Counted from the first letter of the stretch, positions 25,377 through 32,346 are shown. The stretch is 32,346 nt of DNA from Selenomonas sp. oral taxon 126 (GCF_001683335.1 NZ_CP016201.1:1508773-1541118); one strand, 5' to 3'. A program made the numbers and translations. The notes: generated by a model not told the origin, from the sequence alone.

Positions 25377-26243
25377 ATGATTGATTTTTCGAGATGTCAG
25401 ATTGATCCATTCCGAACGTACGGAGGCGGGAATGGGAATAAGATAGGAATTCTCTACGATGGGGCGACCTATATGCTGAAATTCCCGCCCAAGGAGAAAA
25501 CAAAGGTATATTATACGAATGCTTCGCCGAGTGAGTATCTCGCCTGTCACATCTACGAACTCCTCGGCATGCAGGCGCAGGAAACCCTGTATGGCATCTA
25601 TCGCATACAGGGAAAGGAGAAGCGGGTCGTTGCCTGTAAGGATTTTACGGGAGACGGCTTTCGCCTGATGGAGTTTGCAAAGTTGAAGAACGCCTGCATC
25701 GGCGGCAGCAGTGAAGATTCCTCAGGATATGCCACAGAGCTGGATGCCGTGCTCGAGGCGATAGATCGACAGGCACTCATCAATCCCATTGCGCTGAAAG
25801 AATTTTTCTGGGATATGTTCATCGTGGACGCCTATCTCGGAAATTTTGACCGACACAATGGGAACTGGGGGCTGCTCGTCAACGAGGAGCTGCGCATTGC
25901 GCGCATCGCGCCAATCTACGACTGCGGCTCCTGTCTCTATCCCCAGATGCCTGAGGAAAAGATGGCAGAGATTCTGAGCAACCCGCGTGAGATCGACAAT
26001 CGCATCTATGTCTTTCCGACGTCGGCGCTCAAACAGGACGGGCGGAAGATCAACTACTTTGATTTCATATCCTCACATGTGAACCCTGACTGCACGGCGG
26101 CGCTTGTGCGGATTCTGCCGCGCATTCACACGGATGAAATCAATCAATTTATCGAAAGTCAGGAGTTCCTGTCTGCACAGCAGAAGGACTTCTATCGTAC
26201 TATGCTTATGGCGCGCAAGGAAAAAATACTAGGGAATCGCTGA
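25377..26243 (+). CDS. HipA/CtkA-like protein kinase
   Basis: HipA-fold kinases phosphorylate proteins on Ser/Thr; E. coli HipA and HipT act on aminoacyl-tRNA synthetases, Helicobacter CtkA on host proteins. The 288-residue product lacks the HipA N-subdomain and has a lysine-bearing segment ATYMLKFPP, an ATP loop region YTNASPSEYLACHIYELL, the catalytic motif NFDRHNGNWG (Asp158, Asn161) and the metal-binding IYDCGSCLYP (Asp182). The ATG at 25377 is chosen because homology starts at MIDFSRCQIDPFRTYGGGNG. The last four codons, including the stop, lie in the 164-bp repeat (GGGAATCGCTGA). Upstream is a small acidic gene. Target and biological role are unknown. Confidence 0.83.
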   Translation: MIDFSRCQIDPFRTYGGGNGNKIGILYDGATYMLKFPPKEKTKVYYTNASPSEYLACHIYELLGMQAQETLYGIYRIQGKEKRVVACKDFTGDGFRLMEFAKLKNACIGGSSEDSSGYATELDAVLEAIDRQALINPIALKEFFWDMFIVDAYLGNFDRHNGNWGLLVNEELRIARIAPIYDCGSCLYPQMPEEKMAEILSNPREIDNRIYVFPTSALKQDGRKINYFDFISSHVNPDCTAALVRILPRIHTDEINQFIESQEFLSAQQKDFYRTMLMARKEKILGNR

Positions 26244-26395
26244 TAAAATGAAGTCCGTCAGATTGGCGTAGATTTTTTCGTCCGAACTAGGAGGCAAACC
26301 GGACGCATAGCAGAGGCTATGTGGAGGATTTGCCGACGAAGTGCGGGCAAAAAAGATGCGCTAAGATGACGGTGCTGAATTTATCAGTGCTTCCC
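26232..26395 (-). repeat. 164-bp interspersed repeat, copy B (MITE-like)
   Basis: Inverted relative to copies A and C. It starts GGGAATCGCTGATAAAATG and ends AATTTATCAGTGCTTCCC, with TA just outside each end. Its reverse complement differs from copy C at only about five positions. It begins inside the last codons of the kinase gene, supplying Gly-Asn-Arg-stop, and ends 28 bases before the hslO start. The inner hairpin CATAGC/GCTATG is conserved. Confidence 0.9.
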
Positions 26396-26422
26396 TAGAC
26401 TATGCGCGTGAAAGGATAAACA

Positions 26423-27328
26423 ATGGATCAACTCATTAAGGCGACGGCGGCAGATGGTATGTTGCGCGCATATGCGGCGGTGACGACGGATGTCGTCGCC
26501 GAGGCGATGCGGCGGCACGACTGCTATCCCGTTGCGGCAGCGGCGCTCGGGCGCACGATGACGGGCGCGCTCCTCTTTGCCGCGAATCTCAAAAACAAGG
26601 AGTCCGTCACAATCAAGTTCAAGGGTGACGGCCCCCTCGGCACGGTCACGGCGGACGCGACGGCAGACGGCTCGGTGCGCGGCTATGTCGATCATCCGCA
26701 TGTCAATCTGCCGCTCAACGCACACGGAAAAATCGACGTCGGCGGCGGTATCGGGCACGGCATTCTCTCCGTCACGCGCTTTACGGGGCTGAAAGAGCCT
26801 GTCACGGGCAGCGTCGACATCACAAACGGTGAGGTCGCAGAGGATCTCATCAGCTACCTCTACACCTCCGAGCAGACACCATCCTCGATCGGGCTAGGCG
26901 TCCTCGTCAGCCCCGAGCTGAAATGTCTCGGCGCGGGTGGTTTCTTCATTCAGCCGCTGCCGGGTGCATCCGATGATGTGATTGATCGCCTCGAGGAGAA
27001 TCTCAAGGGCATTTCCTCCGTCTCTCATATGGTCGAGGAGGGGATGGACGCTGTGGGCATCATCGGACGGATTCTCGGCGGATTCGACGATGTAAAGATT
27101 CTCTCGACGACCGACCTCGCATTTCGCTGCAACTGCTCGAAGAACTACATCACCGACCGTCTGCTGACGCTCGGCGAAGCTGATTTGCGGGCACTGCGCG
27201 ACGACGGCGAGGCGGAGGTGAAATGTCATTTCTGCAACGAGGCTTATACGTTTGACAGCGAGGATCTGAGCGTCATCTACAACGTCGCGGCAAAGATGCG
27301 CGAGATGCGCGCAAAAGAGGGGCAATGA
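26423..27328 (+). CDS. hslO: Redox-regulated chaperone Hsp33
   Basis: Hsp33 is a holdase switched on by oxidation when its zinc-binding cysteines form disulphides. The 301-residue product has the N-terminal domain (LIKATAADGMLRAYAAVTTD, GRTMTGALLFAANLK, TVTADATADGSVRGYV) and the C-terminal redox switch with C236-x-C238 and C268-x-x-C271 (FRCNCSKN, KCHFCNE). The length is typical. GAAAGGAT precedes the ATG. A repeat copy lies just upstream, so any promoter must be in or next to that element. It overlaps the next gene by four bases. Confidence 0.95.
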   Translation: MDQLIKATAADGMLRAYAAVTTDVVAEAMRRHDCYPVAAAALGRTMTGALLFAANLKNKESVTIKFKGDGPLGTVTADATADGSVRGYVDHPHVNLPLNAHGKIDVGGGIGHGILSVTRFTGLKEPVTGSVDITNGEVAEDLISYLYTSEQTPSSIGLGVLVSPELKCLGAGGFFIQPLPGASDDVIDRLEENLKGISSVSHMVEEGMDAVGIIGRILGGFDDVKILSTTDLAFRCNCSKNYITDRLLTLGEADLRALRDDGEAEVKCHFCNEAYTFDSEDLSVIYNVAAKMREMRAKEGQ

Positions 27329-28059
27329 GGAAGCGGGTGCGCCTCCTACGGGAGAAATCGCTCGTCATCGACGGCATTCCGACTGAGATTCGCTACAAGA
27401 ATATCAAGAATCTCTACCTCCGCGTTCGTCCGCCCGACGGGCACATTGAGCTGAGTGTGCCGCAGCGGACATCACAGAGGGAGATGGAGCACTTTGTCAG
27501 CCGCAGACGCGCCTGGATTGAGGAGCGTCGGCGGCTTCTTCTTGTGCGTGCAGAGAAATCCGAGCCACAGTATGAGGAGGGGGAGCGCATTCCGCTCTGG
27601 GGGGCGGCATATCCCATTGTCCACTGCACACTTGTGTGCGGCAAGGTGTATGCGGAAGTCGCGGAGCATCAGATTTTACTTCATGTTCCCGTAGATTCCG
27701 ACGTGGAACTGCGCCGCGCGGCAATCATGGCGCTCTACCGCACGCAGCTTGTGGAGGCAATCGCGCGCGAAGCACCTGCGTGTGAGGAAATCGTCGGCAA
27801 GCGCGCTGCCGCGTGGCGTATCCGTGCGATGAAGACGCGCTGGGGGAGCTGCAACGTCCGAACGGCGGCAATTACGCTCAATCTCCATCTTGCGCGCTAC
27901 GATCTGCGCGCCCTCCGCTACGTCATCACGCACGAACTCACGCACCTCTGGGTGCGTGGACACGATGCGCGCTTTTACGCACGTATGGACGCATACTTTC
28001 CCGATTGGTGCGAGGTGCGGAGAGCGCTGAATGCGTGGAACAGAAATGATATCATTTGA
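27325..28059 (+). CDS. YgjP-like (M48-related) metallopeptidase domain protein
   Basis: The 244-residue product belongs to the YgjP/DUF45 family. The C-terminal domain shows MKTRWGSCNVRTAAITLNLH and the zinc motif VITHELTHLWVRGHDARFY, with the two His and Glu of HExxH in the form HELTH and a third His in GHDARF, then DYFPDW-like MDAYFPDW. The N-terminal part (to about residue 110) is a small beta-rich region typical of the family. Proteolytic activity is expected but substrates are not known; some family members sit next to restriction systems. The ATG overlaps the hslO stop, so it is cotranslated with it. Confidence 0.88.
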   Translation: MRKRVRLLREKSLVIDGIPTEIRYKNIKNLYLRVRPPDGHIELSVPQRTSQREMEHFVSRRRAWIEERRRLLLVRAEKSEPQYEEGERIPLWGAAYPIVHCTLVCGKVYAEVAEHQILLHVPVDSDVELRRAAIMALYRTQLVEAIAREAPACEEIVGKRAAAWRIRAMKTRWGSCNVRTAAITLNLHLARYDLRALRYVITHELTHLWVRGHDARFYARMDAYFPDWCEVRRALNAWNRNDII

Positions 28060-28154
28060 ATGAAAATGAATGAGGTTGAAGAAAAAGTTTGTTTTATTGA
28101 CCGTTATGTGATAGACTTTTGTTGATACCAAAAATACGGAGAGGGGCACTGAAT

Positions 28155-28442
28155 ATGGCACAGGCAATGGTTAGTTTTCGTATGGATGCGGAGCTGAAAA
28201 AAACAACAGAAGAGATTTGCAAAGGAATGGGGCTTACCCTGACCTCGGCATTTACGATGTTTGCTGCCAAGGTGGCGCAGGAACGAGCAATACCGTTCAA
28301 GGTGGCATTGCCTCCGCTTGACCCCTTTTATTCCGAGGAAAATCTTTCGCATATTGAGCGCTCACTCGATCAGCTGGAGCGCGGAGAAGTGATTTCGATG
28401 ACTCTGGATGAACTGGAGGATTTCGTGAATGAAGGTCGATAA
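28155..28442 (+). CDS. RelB/DinJ-family antitoxin
   Basis: The 95-residue product has the ribbon-helix-helix N-terminus MAQAMVSFRMDAELKKTTEE and the typical MGLTLTSAFTMFAAKVAQER segment that follows in DinJ/RelB antitoxins, then an acidic C-terminal toxin-binding tail (IERSLDQLERGEVI). It would bind its own promoter and neutralise the toxin. GGAGAGGGG lies before the ATG at 28155. It overlaps the toxin gene by 14 bases. No clear operator palindrome was found in the 95 bases upstream, though TTGACC at about 28097 could be a -35. Confidence 0.9.
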   Translation: MAQAMVSFRMDAELKKTTEEICKGMGLTLTSAFTMFAAKVAQERAIPFKVALPPLDPFYSEENLSHIERSLDQLERGEVISMTLDELEDFVNEGR

Positions 28443-28704
28443 CATTGTCTTCACACCGGAGTCAAAATCAGATCTCGAATATTGGCGGAGCATTCAGGCA
28501 TGGAAAACAATGGATCGCATCAAAGCGTTGATTCAGGATACCGTTCAAAATGGCTACGGAGGAATTGGCAAACCGGAGCCGTTGAAGGAAAAGCGATTTC
28601 AGGGAAGTTGGAGTAAGCGGATTAACAAAGAACACAGATTAATTTTTCGCATTCGAAACAACACGTTGGAGATTGTTTCCTGCCGTACGCATTACGGAAG
28701 ATAA
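28429..28704 (+). CDS. Txe/YoeB-family mRNA interferase toxin
   Basis: YoeB-type toxins cut mRNA in the ribosomal A site. The 91-residue product has FTPESKSDLEYWRSI, then GIGKPEPLKEKRF and GSWSKRINKEHRLIFRI, ending with EIVSCRTHYGR; the Glu, Arg and C-terminal His of the YoeB active site are present. Length and arrangement are normal for the family. It follows a RelB-type antitoxin, with a strong terminator hairpin right after the stop. Confidence 0.92.
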   Translation: MKVDNIVFTPESKSDLEYWRSIQAWKTMDRIKALIQDTVQNGYGGIGKPEPLKEKRFQGSWSKRINKEHRLIFRIRNNTLEIVSCRTHYGR

Positions 28705-28744
28705 AGAAACGGGGATACCGATTTGAGTCGGTGTCCCCGTTTCT
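28705..28744 (+). terminator. Terminator-like hairpin after the toxin gene
   Basis: AGAAACGGGGATACCGAT pairs with GTCGGTGTCCCCGTTTCT, an 18-base arm with few mismatches and a short loop, starting right after the stop codon. The T tract is broken, so termination strength is uncertain. Confidence 0.65.
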
Positions 28745-28759
28745 GTCGTATGTAACTTT

Positions 28760-28923
28760 AGGAAGCACTGATAAATTCAGCACCGCCATCTTAGCGCATC
28801 TTTTTTGCCCGCACTTCGTCGGCAAATCCTCCACATAGCTTCTGCTATGCGTCCGGTTTGCCTCCTAGTTCGGTCGAAAAAATCTGTGCCAATCTGACGG
28901 ACTTCATTTTATCAGCGATTCCT
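28760..28923 (+). repeat. 164-bp interspersed repeat, copy C (MITE-like)
   Basis: AGGAAGCACTGATAAATTC at the left and TTTTATCAGCGATTCCT at the right form the terminal inverted repeat; TT flanks both ends. It lies between the toxin hairpin and the carbonic anhydrase gene, whose stop codon (minus strand) begins at the next base. It is nearly identical to copy B in reverse complement. Internal stem GGCAAA...TTTGCC encloses CATAGC-ttct-GCTATG. Confidence 0.9.
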
Positions 28924-29469
28924 TTACTTTGCCGCCCCAATCCGTTCCGCCTCCTCCGAGACAATCAGGCGACCCGTGTGCACGTCGTAGATATAGCCGT
29001 GAATCGTGATCGCGGCGGCGACGAGTGGATGATGGCGCAGGTGGCTGACATCGCGCACGAGATTCTCCTCGATCGTCCCGCTGATTGGCATGAAGTCGAT
29101 GTAATGTGCCTCGACGGCGTCGATTCCCTGCTTCGCCGCATCCGCCGCAAAGCGTGCCCGTGCCTCCTCGTTCGTGAAGCCCTGCATGCCGCAGTGCGTG
29201 TGCTGGATGATGAACCACTCATTTGTCCCCAGCATCTCGTAGGAGATTAGGAGCGAGCGGATCACATCTGCCGTGACGCGCCCGCCCGCGTTGCGGATGA
29301 CGTGCGCATCCCCCTCGAGGAGCCCTGCGAACTTTGCGGGGTCGAGGCGACAGTCCATGCAGGTGACAATGGCAAAGCGCCGCGCCGGATCGTGCGACAG
29401 CGCACCCTTTTCTCCAAATGCGGCGGCATAGCGTTCATTCGCCGCCAGAATCTCGTTCACATTCGACAT
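28924..29469 (-). CDS. Beta-class carbonic anhydrase
   Basis: The enzyme interconverts carbon dioxide and bicarbonate. The 181-residue product has the beta-class zinc and dyad motifs CMDCRLDP and, about 55 residues later, HTHCGMQG, with GGRVTADVIRSLLIS between. It is shorter than plant-type enzymes and fits the small bacterial class that lacks the first N-terminal helices. The ATG at 29469 is chosen for AAAGGGA upstream and the family start; the frame is open 66 bases further without similarity. Its stop codon TAA is directly next to the repeat. Confidence 0.9.
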   Translation of the reverse strand: MSNVNEILAANERYAAAFGEKGALSHDPARRFAIVTCMDCRLDPAKFAGLLEGDAHVIRNAGGRVTADVIRSLLISYEMLGTNEWFIIQHTHCGMQGFTNEEARARFAADAAKQGIDAVEAHYIDFMPISGTIEENLVRDVSHLRHHPLVAAAITIHGYIYDVHTGRLIVSEEAERIGAAK

Positions 29470-29495
29470 CACATCATCCCTTTCACATTTCCAAA

Positions 29496-29522
29496 GAAAA
29501 AACCGCCCGACTACCGGACGGC
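29496..29522 (-). terminator. Terminator downstream of rpmB
   Basis: On the minus strand GCCGTCCG pairs with CGGGCGGT (two G-T pairs) and is followed by a T tract. It separates rpmB from the carbonic anhydrase gene. Confidence 0.7.
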
Positions 29523-29541
29523 TTCTTCTATGCACTGATTG

Positions 29542-29733
29542 TTACACAGCACGCTCGACGTTGCCGGAACGCAGGCAGCGCGTGCACACATTGACGTGTT
29601 TGACCTCACCCTTCACAAGGGCGCGGACACGCTGAATATTCGGCTTCCACTTGCGTTTCGTCTTCACATGGGAGTGGCTCACATTGTTGCCGCTCATCGG
29701 CCCCTTGCCGCAGACCTCGCATACACTTGCCAT
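29542..29733 (-). CDS. rpmB: 50S ribosomal protein L28
   Basis: L28 is a structural protein of the large ribosomal subunit. The 63-residue product starts MASVCEVCGKGPMSGNNVSH and has SHVKTKRKWKPNIQRVR. Both CxxC pairs (CEVC and CTRC) are present, so this is the zinc-containing form. A strong GAGGAGG precedes the ATG. It is a single-gene unit with a clear promoter upstream and terminator downstream. Confidence 0.96.
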   Translation of the reverse strand: MASVCEVCGKGPMSGNNVSHSHVKTKRKWKPNIQRVRALVKGEVKHVNVCTRCLRSGNVERAV

Positions 29734-29785
29734 TGCTACACCTCCTCGACGCGCACTTCACTCAAGTCGCGCGCAATACCGTGCT

Positions 29786-29814
29786 ATTATACTATGATTC
29801 CCTTCATTAGGCAA
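29786..29814 (-). promoter_or_regulatory. Promoter of rpmB
   Basis: On the minus strand TTGCCT, 17-base spacer, TATAAT (29786-29791 on the plus strand). It is divergent from the codY promoter. Confidence 0.75.
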
Positions 29815-29907
29815 GATGTAAAAATATTTTTTTGCAGACCATCAGATATGCCTATGGGACGATAGTAGGATTTTATCGCTTAAAGATGAAAAACATTCAA
29901 GTTTTTC

Positions 29908-29935
29908 TTGATATTTGGAAAAAATGTAGTATTAT
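29908..29935 (+). promoter_or_regulatory. Candidate promoter of codY
   Basis: TTGATA (29908-29913), 16-base spacer, TATTAT (29930-29935), about 85 bases before the start. The region is very AT-rich; no clear CodY box (AATTTTCWGAAAATT type) was found, so self-control is not shown. Confidence 0.5.
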
Positions 29936-30019
29936 ATCTATAGAAGGAAAAATGTCTTTTACGGGGTGTGGTTATTTGTTTCGGACTGTGCGGACAGTTC
30001 GAGAAAGAGGGGGATTCAG

Positions 30020-30850
30020 ATGATTACATTGCTGGGAAAAACACGGCAAATCAATCGTCTGCTGCAGCGTTCGGAAAGCGTTGAGTACGACGGGATCTCG
30101 CGCGTGTTGAGCAATGTCCTTGAGGCGAACGTCTACATTACGGACGAGGGCGGCAAAATTTGCGGATATGCGCTCTTTGACGATGATGACGACCTCATGG
30201 TCAACGAAGCGATTGAGATGGGACAGTTCCCGAGGAAGTATGTCGACTGGCTTAATCGCCTGGAGGAGACGCACGCCAACGTCCGCGTGGATGCGGAAGG
30301 TGCGTCCTATGAAAAAGAGATGGCGGAGCTCTTCCGCGAGCAGAACATCGTCATCACACCGATCTACGGCCCACGGCGCAGACTGGGGACTCTCGTTGTG
30401 GCAAGCGGCAAGAAAGAGTTCGGGGATCCTGACCTCCTGCTTTCGGAGTACGGCGCAACCGTAGTCGGTATGGAGATGCTGCGCGACGCGGCACAGCGCA
30501 ATGAGGTCGAGGCGCGTCAGCGCGAGGCGGTACGCATTGCAGTGGAGACACTCTCGTACTCCGAGCGCAAGGCGGCGCACGCGATCCTGCAGGAGCTGGC
30601 GAGCCAAGGGAAGTTCGAGGGCAGACTCATCGCATCGCGCATTGCGGACGAGGCGAAGATCACGCGCTCGGTCATCGTCAACGCACTGCGCAAATTCGAG
30701 TCTGCAGGCGTCATCGAGTCGAAGTCGCTCGGCATGAAGGGGACGTTCGTGCGCGTCACGAACTCCTACCTCATGGAGAAGCTGCCCGAACTCGAGGAAT
30801 ACGCCTCGGATGTCCAGTGGGCGAATCTCGGCAGCGGTGTCAACCTCTAA
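30020..30850 (+). CDS. codY: GTP- and branched-chain amino acid-sensing repressor CodY
   Basis: CodY represses nutrient-limitation genes when GTP and branched-chain amino acids are high. The 276-residue product has the N-terminal GAF sensor (residues 1-150; LLGKTRQINRLLQRSESVEY, SNVLEANVYITDEGGKICGY) and the C-terminal winged helix: ASRIADEAKITRSVIVNALR then KFESAGVIESKSLGMKGTFV, which is almost the canonical CodY recognition helix. The ATG at 30020 has AGAGGGGG before it; a longer in-frame start at 29966 lacks similarity. It is a single-gene unit here, not in the hslUV cluster typical of Bacillus. Confidence 0.96.
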   Translation: MITLLGKTRQINRLLQRSESVEYDGISRVLSNVLEANVYITDEGGKICGYALFDDDDDLMVNEAIEMGQFPRKYVDWLNRLEETHANVRVDAEGASYEKEMAELFREQNIVITPIYGPRRRLGTLVVASGKKEFGDPDLLLSEYGATVVGMEMLRDAAQRNEVEARQREAVRIAVETLSYSERKAAHAILQELASQGKFEGRLIASRIADEAKITRSVIVNALRKFESAGVIESKSLGMKGTFVRVTNSYLMEKLPELEEYASDVQWANLGSGVNL

Positions 30851-30881
30851 AACGCTGATATTATAGCGCAAATAAAAGATG

Positions 30882-30910
30882 TTGACAAGCGGTCAAAAAT
30901 CTCATATAAT
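30882..30910 (+). promoter_or_regulatory. Consensus promoter of tRNA operon
   Basis: TTGACA (30882-30887), 17-base spacer, TATAAT (30905-30910): full consensus, as expected for stable RNA genes. Confidence 0.9.
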
Positions 30911-30968
30911 TGCCTTCGTGAGTGTGCGGCGGATACCCGCGGGTAATCCGCCGCCGTTCATATTGTAC

Positions 30969-31043
30969 GGCGCGTTGGTCAAGTGGTTAAGACACCGCCC
31001 TTTCACGGCGGCTTCACGGGTTCGAATCCCGTACGCGTCACCA
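30969..31043 (+). tRNA. tRNA-Glu (anticodon TTC)
   Basis: Acceptor GGCGCGT pairs with ACGCGTC; the anticodon stem CCGCC/GGCGG holds loop CTTTCAC with TTC at 31002-31004. The T arm has GGTTCGAATCC and the CCA end is encoded. Confidence 0.95.
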
Positions 31044-31049
31044 AAGTCC

Positions 31050-31126
31050 GGCCCGGTAGTTTAGTTGGTTAGAATGCCGCCCTGTCACGGCGGAGGTCGT
31101 GGGTTCAAGTCCCATCCGGGTCGCCA
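31050..31126 (+). tRNA. tRNA-Asp (anticodon GTC)
   Basis: Acceptor GGCCCGG pairs with CCGGGTC; loop CTGTCAC with GTC at 31084-31086. The T arm has GGTTCAAGTCC and the CCA end is encoded. It follows tRNA-Glu by six bases. Confidence 0.95.
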
Positions 31127-31137
31127 TTTTTCCTTTT

Positions 31138-31213
31138 GCCTCGGTAGCTCAGTTGGTAGAGCAGGGGACTGAAAATCCCCGTGTCAGTGGTTCGATTCCG
31201 CTCTGAGGCACCA
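31138..31213 (+). tRNA. tRNA-Phe (anticodon GAA)
   Basis: Acceptor GCCTCGG pairs with CTGAGGC; anticodon stem GGGGA/TCCCC around CTGAAAA with GAA at 31171-31173. The T arm has GGTTCGATTCC and the CCA end is encoded. It is the last tRNA before a terminator. Confidence 0.95.
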
Positions 31214-31224
31214 CCTTGGATATG

Positions 31225-31259
31225 AATCTCCAGTACAGATGTGCACTGGGGATTTTTTT
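31225..31259 (+). terminator. Terminator of the tRNA operon
   Basis: AATCTCCAGT pairs with ACTGGGGATT, followed by TTTTT. It overlaps the upstream open part of the DedA frame, which argues for a later DedA start. Confidence 0.85.
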
Positions 31260-31295
31260 GTAGAGCTTTTAGGATGTGGGGAAGGGGTTCTTGCC

Positions 31296-31907
31296 GTGGA
31301 ATATTTCTCTCAGATTTTTCTCTCGTTCATCGCCTCGTGGGGCTATGTCGCCGTTGCCGTGCTCATGGCAGCGGAGAATGCGTGCATCCCGATCCCAAGC
31401 GAGCTCATCCTCGGCTTCGCGGGCTATCTCATCTCTGCGGGGCATATGTCGTTCGAGGGCGCGCTGCTCGCGGGCATGGTCGGCGGATTGCTCGGCTCAA
31501 TTTTCGCCTATGGGGTCGGGGCGCGCGGCGGACGTCCGTTCGTGGATCGGTACGGGAAATATTTCTTCATCAAAAAATCCCACGTCGATACGGCGCAGGA
31601 TTGGTTTGACCGCTACGGACTGAAGGCGGTGTTCTTCAGTCGCATGCTGCCCGTGATCCGCACGTTCATCTCGCTGCCCGCGGGATTTGCGCGCGTCGAT
31701 ACGAAGCGGTTCTTCACCTACACGATCGCGGGCTCCCTCCCGTGGACGGCGGCGATCCTCTACGCGGGCATGATGCTCGGGGAGAACTGGACGGATCTCA
31801 TGGCGTACGGACATGAGGCGAGCATGATCTTCGTCGTCTGCTCCGTCATTGCCATTATTTATTTCTACCTCAAGTGGAAAAAGAAAAAGAAGCGCCACCT
31901 GCGGTGA
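31296..31907 (+). CDS. DedA-family membrane protein
   Basis: DedA-family proteins are multi-pass inner membrane proteins needed for envelope and pH homeostasis; some flip undecaprenyl phosphate or phospholipids. The 203-residue product has FIASWGYVAVAVLMAAENACIPIPSEL-type family sequence (split here as VLMAAENACIPIPSELILGF), GSIFAYGVGARGG, GLKAVFFSRMLPVIRTFISL with the conserved Arg, and PAGFARVDTKRFFTYTIAGS. The C-terminus is a basic KKKKKRH tail. The GTG at 31296 is preferred, since an earlier ATG at 31239 lies in the tRNA terminator. GGGGAAGGGG is 11 bases before the GTG. Confidence 0.87.
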   Translation: MEYFSQIFLSFIASWGYVAVAVLMAAENACIPIPSELILGFAGYLISAGHMSFEGALLAGMVGGLLGSIFAYGVGARGGRPFVDRYGKYFFIKKSHVDTAQDWFDRYGLKAVFFSRMLPVIRTFISLPAGFARVDTKRFFTYTIAGSLPWTAAILYAGMMLGENWTDLMAYGHEASMIFVVCSVIAIIYFYLKWKKKKKRHLR

Positions 31908-31911
31908 GCGT

Positions 31912-31956
31912 AAAAAAGACTGCCGTACGAAAATGCTCGTACAGCAGTCTTTTTTT
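31912..31956. terminator. Bidirectional terminator between DedA gene and brnQ
   Basis: AAAAAAGACTGCCGTACGA pairs with TCGTACAGCAGTCTTTTTT with one mismatch; A and T tracts flank the stem. It serves both convergent genes. Confidence 0.88.
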
Positions 31957-32346
31957 ACGTTTCCTCCACCGTCGCAGGCGCAGTCTGGAACAGTGAGACA
32001 CCGAGTCCCACGAGCGCACCGACGATGGCGGGACAGACCCAGCCCATCATAACCTCGTAGAATGGTATATAGCTGACGAGGATGGCGTGCATCGCCGCAT
32101 TGCTCAGTCCCGCTGCGTGCAGACCGTCGATCAGCGAGAATACGAGCGTCAGCGCCATTGCGCACTGATAGATGCTTTTGCGCCATCCGATCGCGCGGTC
32201 AAAGAGCGAGAGAATGACGAATACAATGACGAGCGGATAGATTACGACGAGGAATGGAACGGCAAGGGCGATGATCTGCGTGAGTCCGACGTTCGACGCG
32301 GCAAAGCTAAAGAGAATCGAGAAGAGCAGCAGACGCTCATACGAGA
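31955..32346 (-). CDS. brnQ: Branched-chain amino acid carrier BrnQ, C-terminal part (cut by window edge)
   Basis: BrnQ (LIVCS family) imports leucine, isoleucine and valine with sodium or protons. The frame runs in from the right edge: SYERLLLFSILFSFAASNVG, LTQIIALAVPFLVVIYPLVI, then VFVILSLFDRAIGWR and two more hydrophobic segments to a polar tail TAPATVEET. The SNVGLTQIIALAVPFL stretch is the recognisable family signature. The TAA is at 31955-31957. Only the last ~130 residues are visible. The ATG at 32158 is internal. It lies about 1.1 kb from codY, whose regulon often includes this transporter; no CodY site can be judged because the promoter is outside. Confidence 0.85.
   Translation of the reverse strand, partial: SYERLLLFSILFSFAASNVGLTQIIALAVPFLVVIYPLVIVFVILSLFDRAIGWRKSIYQCAMALTLVFSLIDGLHAAGLSNAAMHAILVSYIPFYEVMMGWVCPAIVGALVGLGVSLFQTAPATVEET

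Noticed and set aside
28760-28923. The repeated elements as a CRISPR array or attachment site
   Set aside because: The copies are widely separated, are not in tandem, have no spacers, and no integrase gene is next to them.
31239-31295. Earlier ATG start for the DedA protein
   Set aside because: It lies within the tRNA operon terminator stem and adds residues without family similarity.

Overview
The window looks like chromosome of a diderm Firmicute of the Negativicutes, most likely Selenomonas or a close relative. This is inferred from: GC-rich genes with Firmicutes gene order (yicC/yloC, remA, gmk, rpoZ, coaBC), CodY, a SAM-I riboswitch before metK, an FMN riboswitch before the rib genes, and an envelope-decoration cluster with an EptA-like transferase, which suits an organism with an LPS outer membrane. 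No similarity search was run.

Layout. 1-1.3 kb: AT-richer accessory genes (unknown proteins, a pyrimidine-dimer glycosylase family protein, tiny ORFs). 1.3-3.2 kb: rqcH on the minus strand, its 3' end running into a small repeat. 3.5-7.5 kb: dapF-yicC-remA-gmk-rpoZ-coaBC, tightly packed with overlapping start and stop codons. 7.55-9.2 kb: a second repeat, a promoter, the SAM riboswitch and metK. 9.2-11.1 kb: minus-strand SIMPL protein and acyltransferase. 11.3-16.7 kb: two glycosyltransferases, a third broken by a one-base frameshift in a poly-A run, and a sulfatase-fold phosphoethanolamine transferase; the last two are AT-richer. 16.9-20 kb: htpG, a TerC-family membrane protein and a lone DhaM. 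20-25.1 kb: FMN riboswitch, ribD, ribE, ribBA, a DJ-1/PfpI protein, ribH and a phosphodiesterase. 25.2-26.2 kb: a small acidic protein followed by a HipA/CtkA-like kinase. 26.4-28.1 kb: hslO and a YgjP-like metalloprotease. 28.15-28.7 kb: a RelB/YoeB-type toxin-antitoxin pair. 28.9-29.7 kb: beta-carbonic anhydrase and rpmB (minus). 30-30.85 kb: codY. 30.97-31.2 kb: tRNA-Glu, -Asp, -Phe. Then a DedA protein and the 3' part of a convergent brnQ.

Most genes are housekeeping. The most interesting structure is non-coding. A ~164-bp repeat occurs three times (1303-1465, 26232-26395, 28760-28923). Its termini are inverted, it has apparent 2-bp flanking duplications and an internal hairpin with a compensatory base change. 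The same end always abuts the 3' end of a gene, and twice it supplies the last codons and the stop. A short hairpin made of both termini lies in the FMN-riboswitch leader. A second repeat family has two copies, one before the SAM riboswitch promoter and one inside the rib leader. A third multi-hairpin element separates rqcH and dapF. Other items worth checking are the poly-A frameshift, the kinase pair, the DJ-1 gene inside the rib operon and the orphan DhaM.
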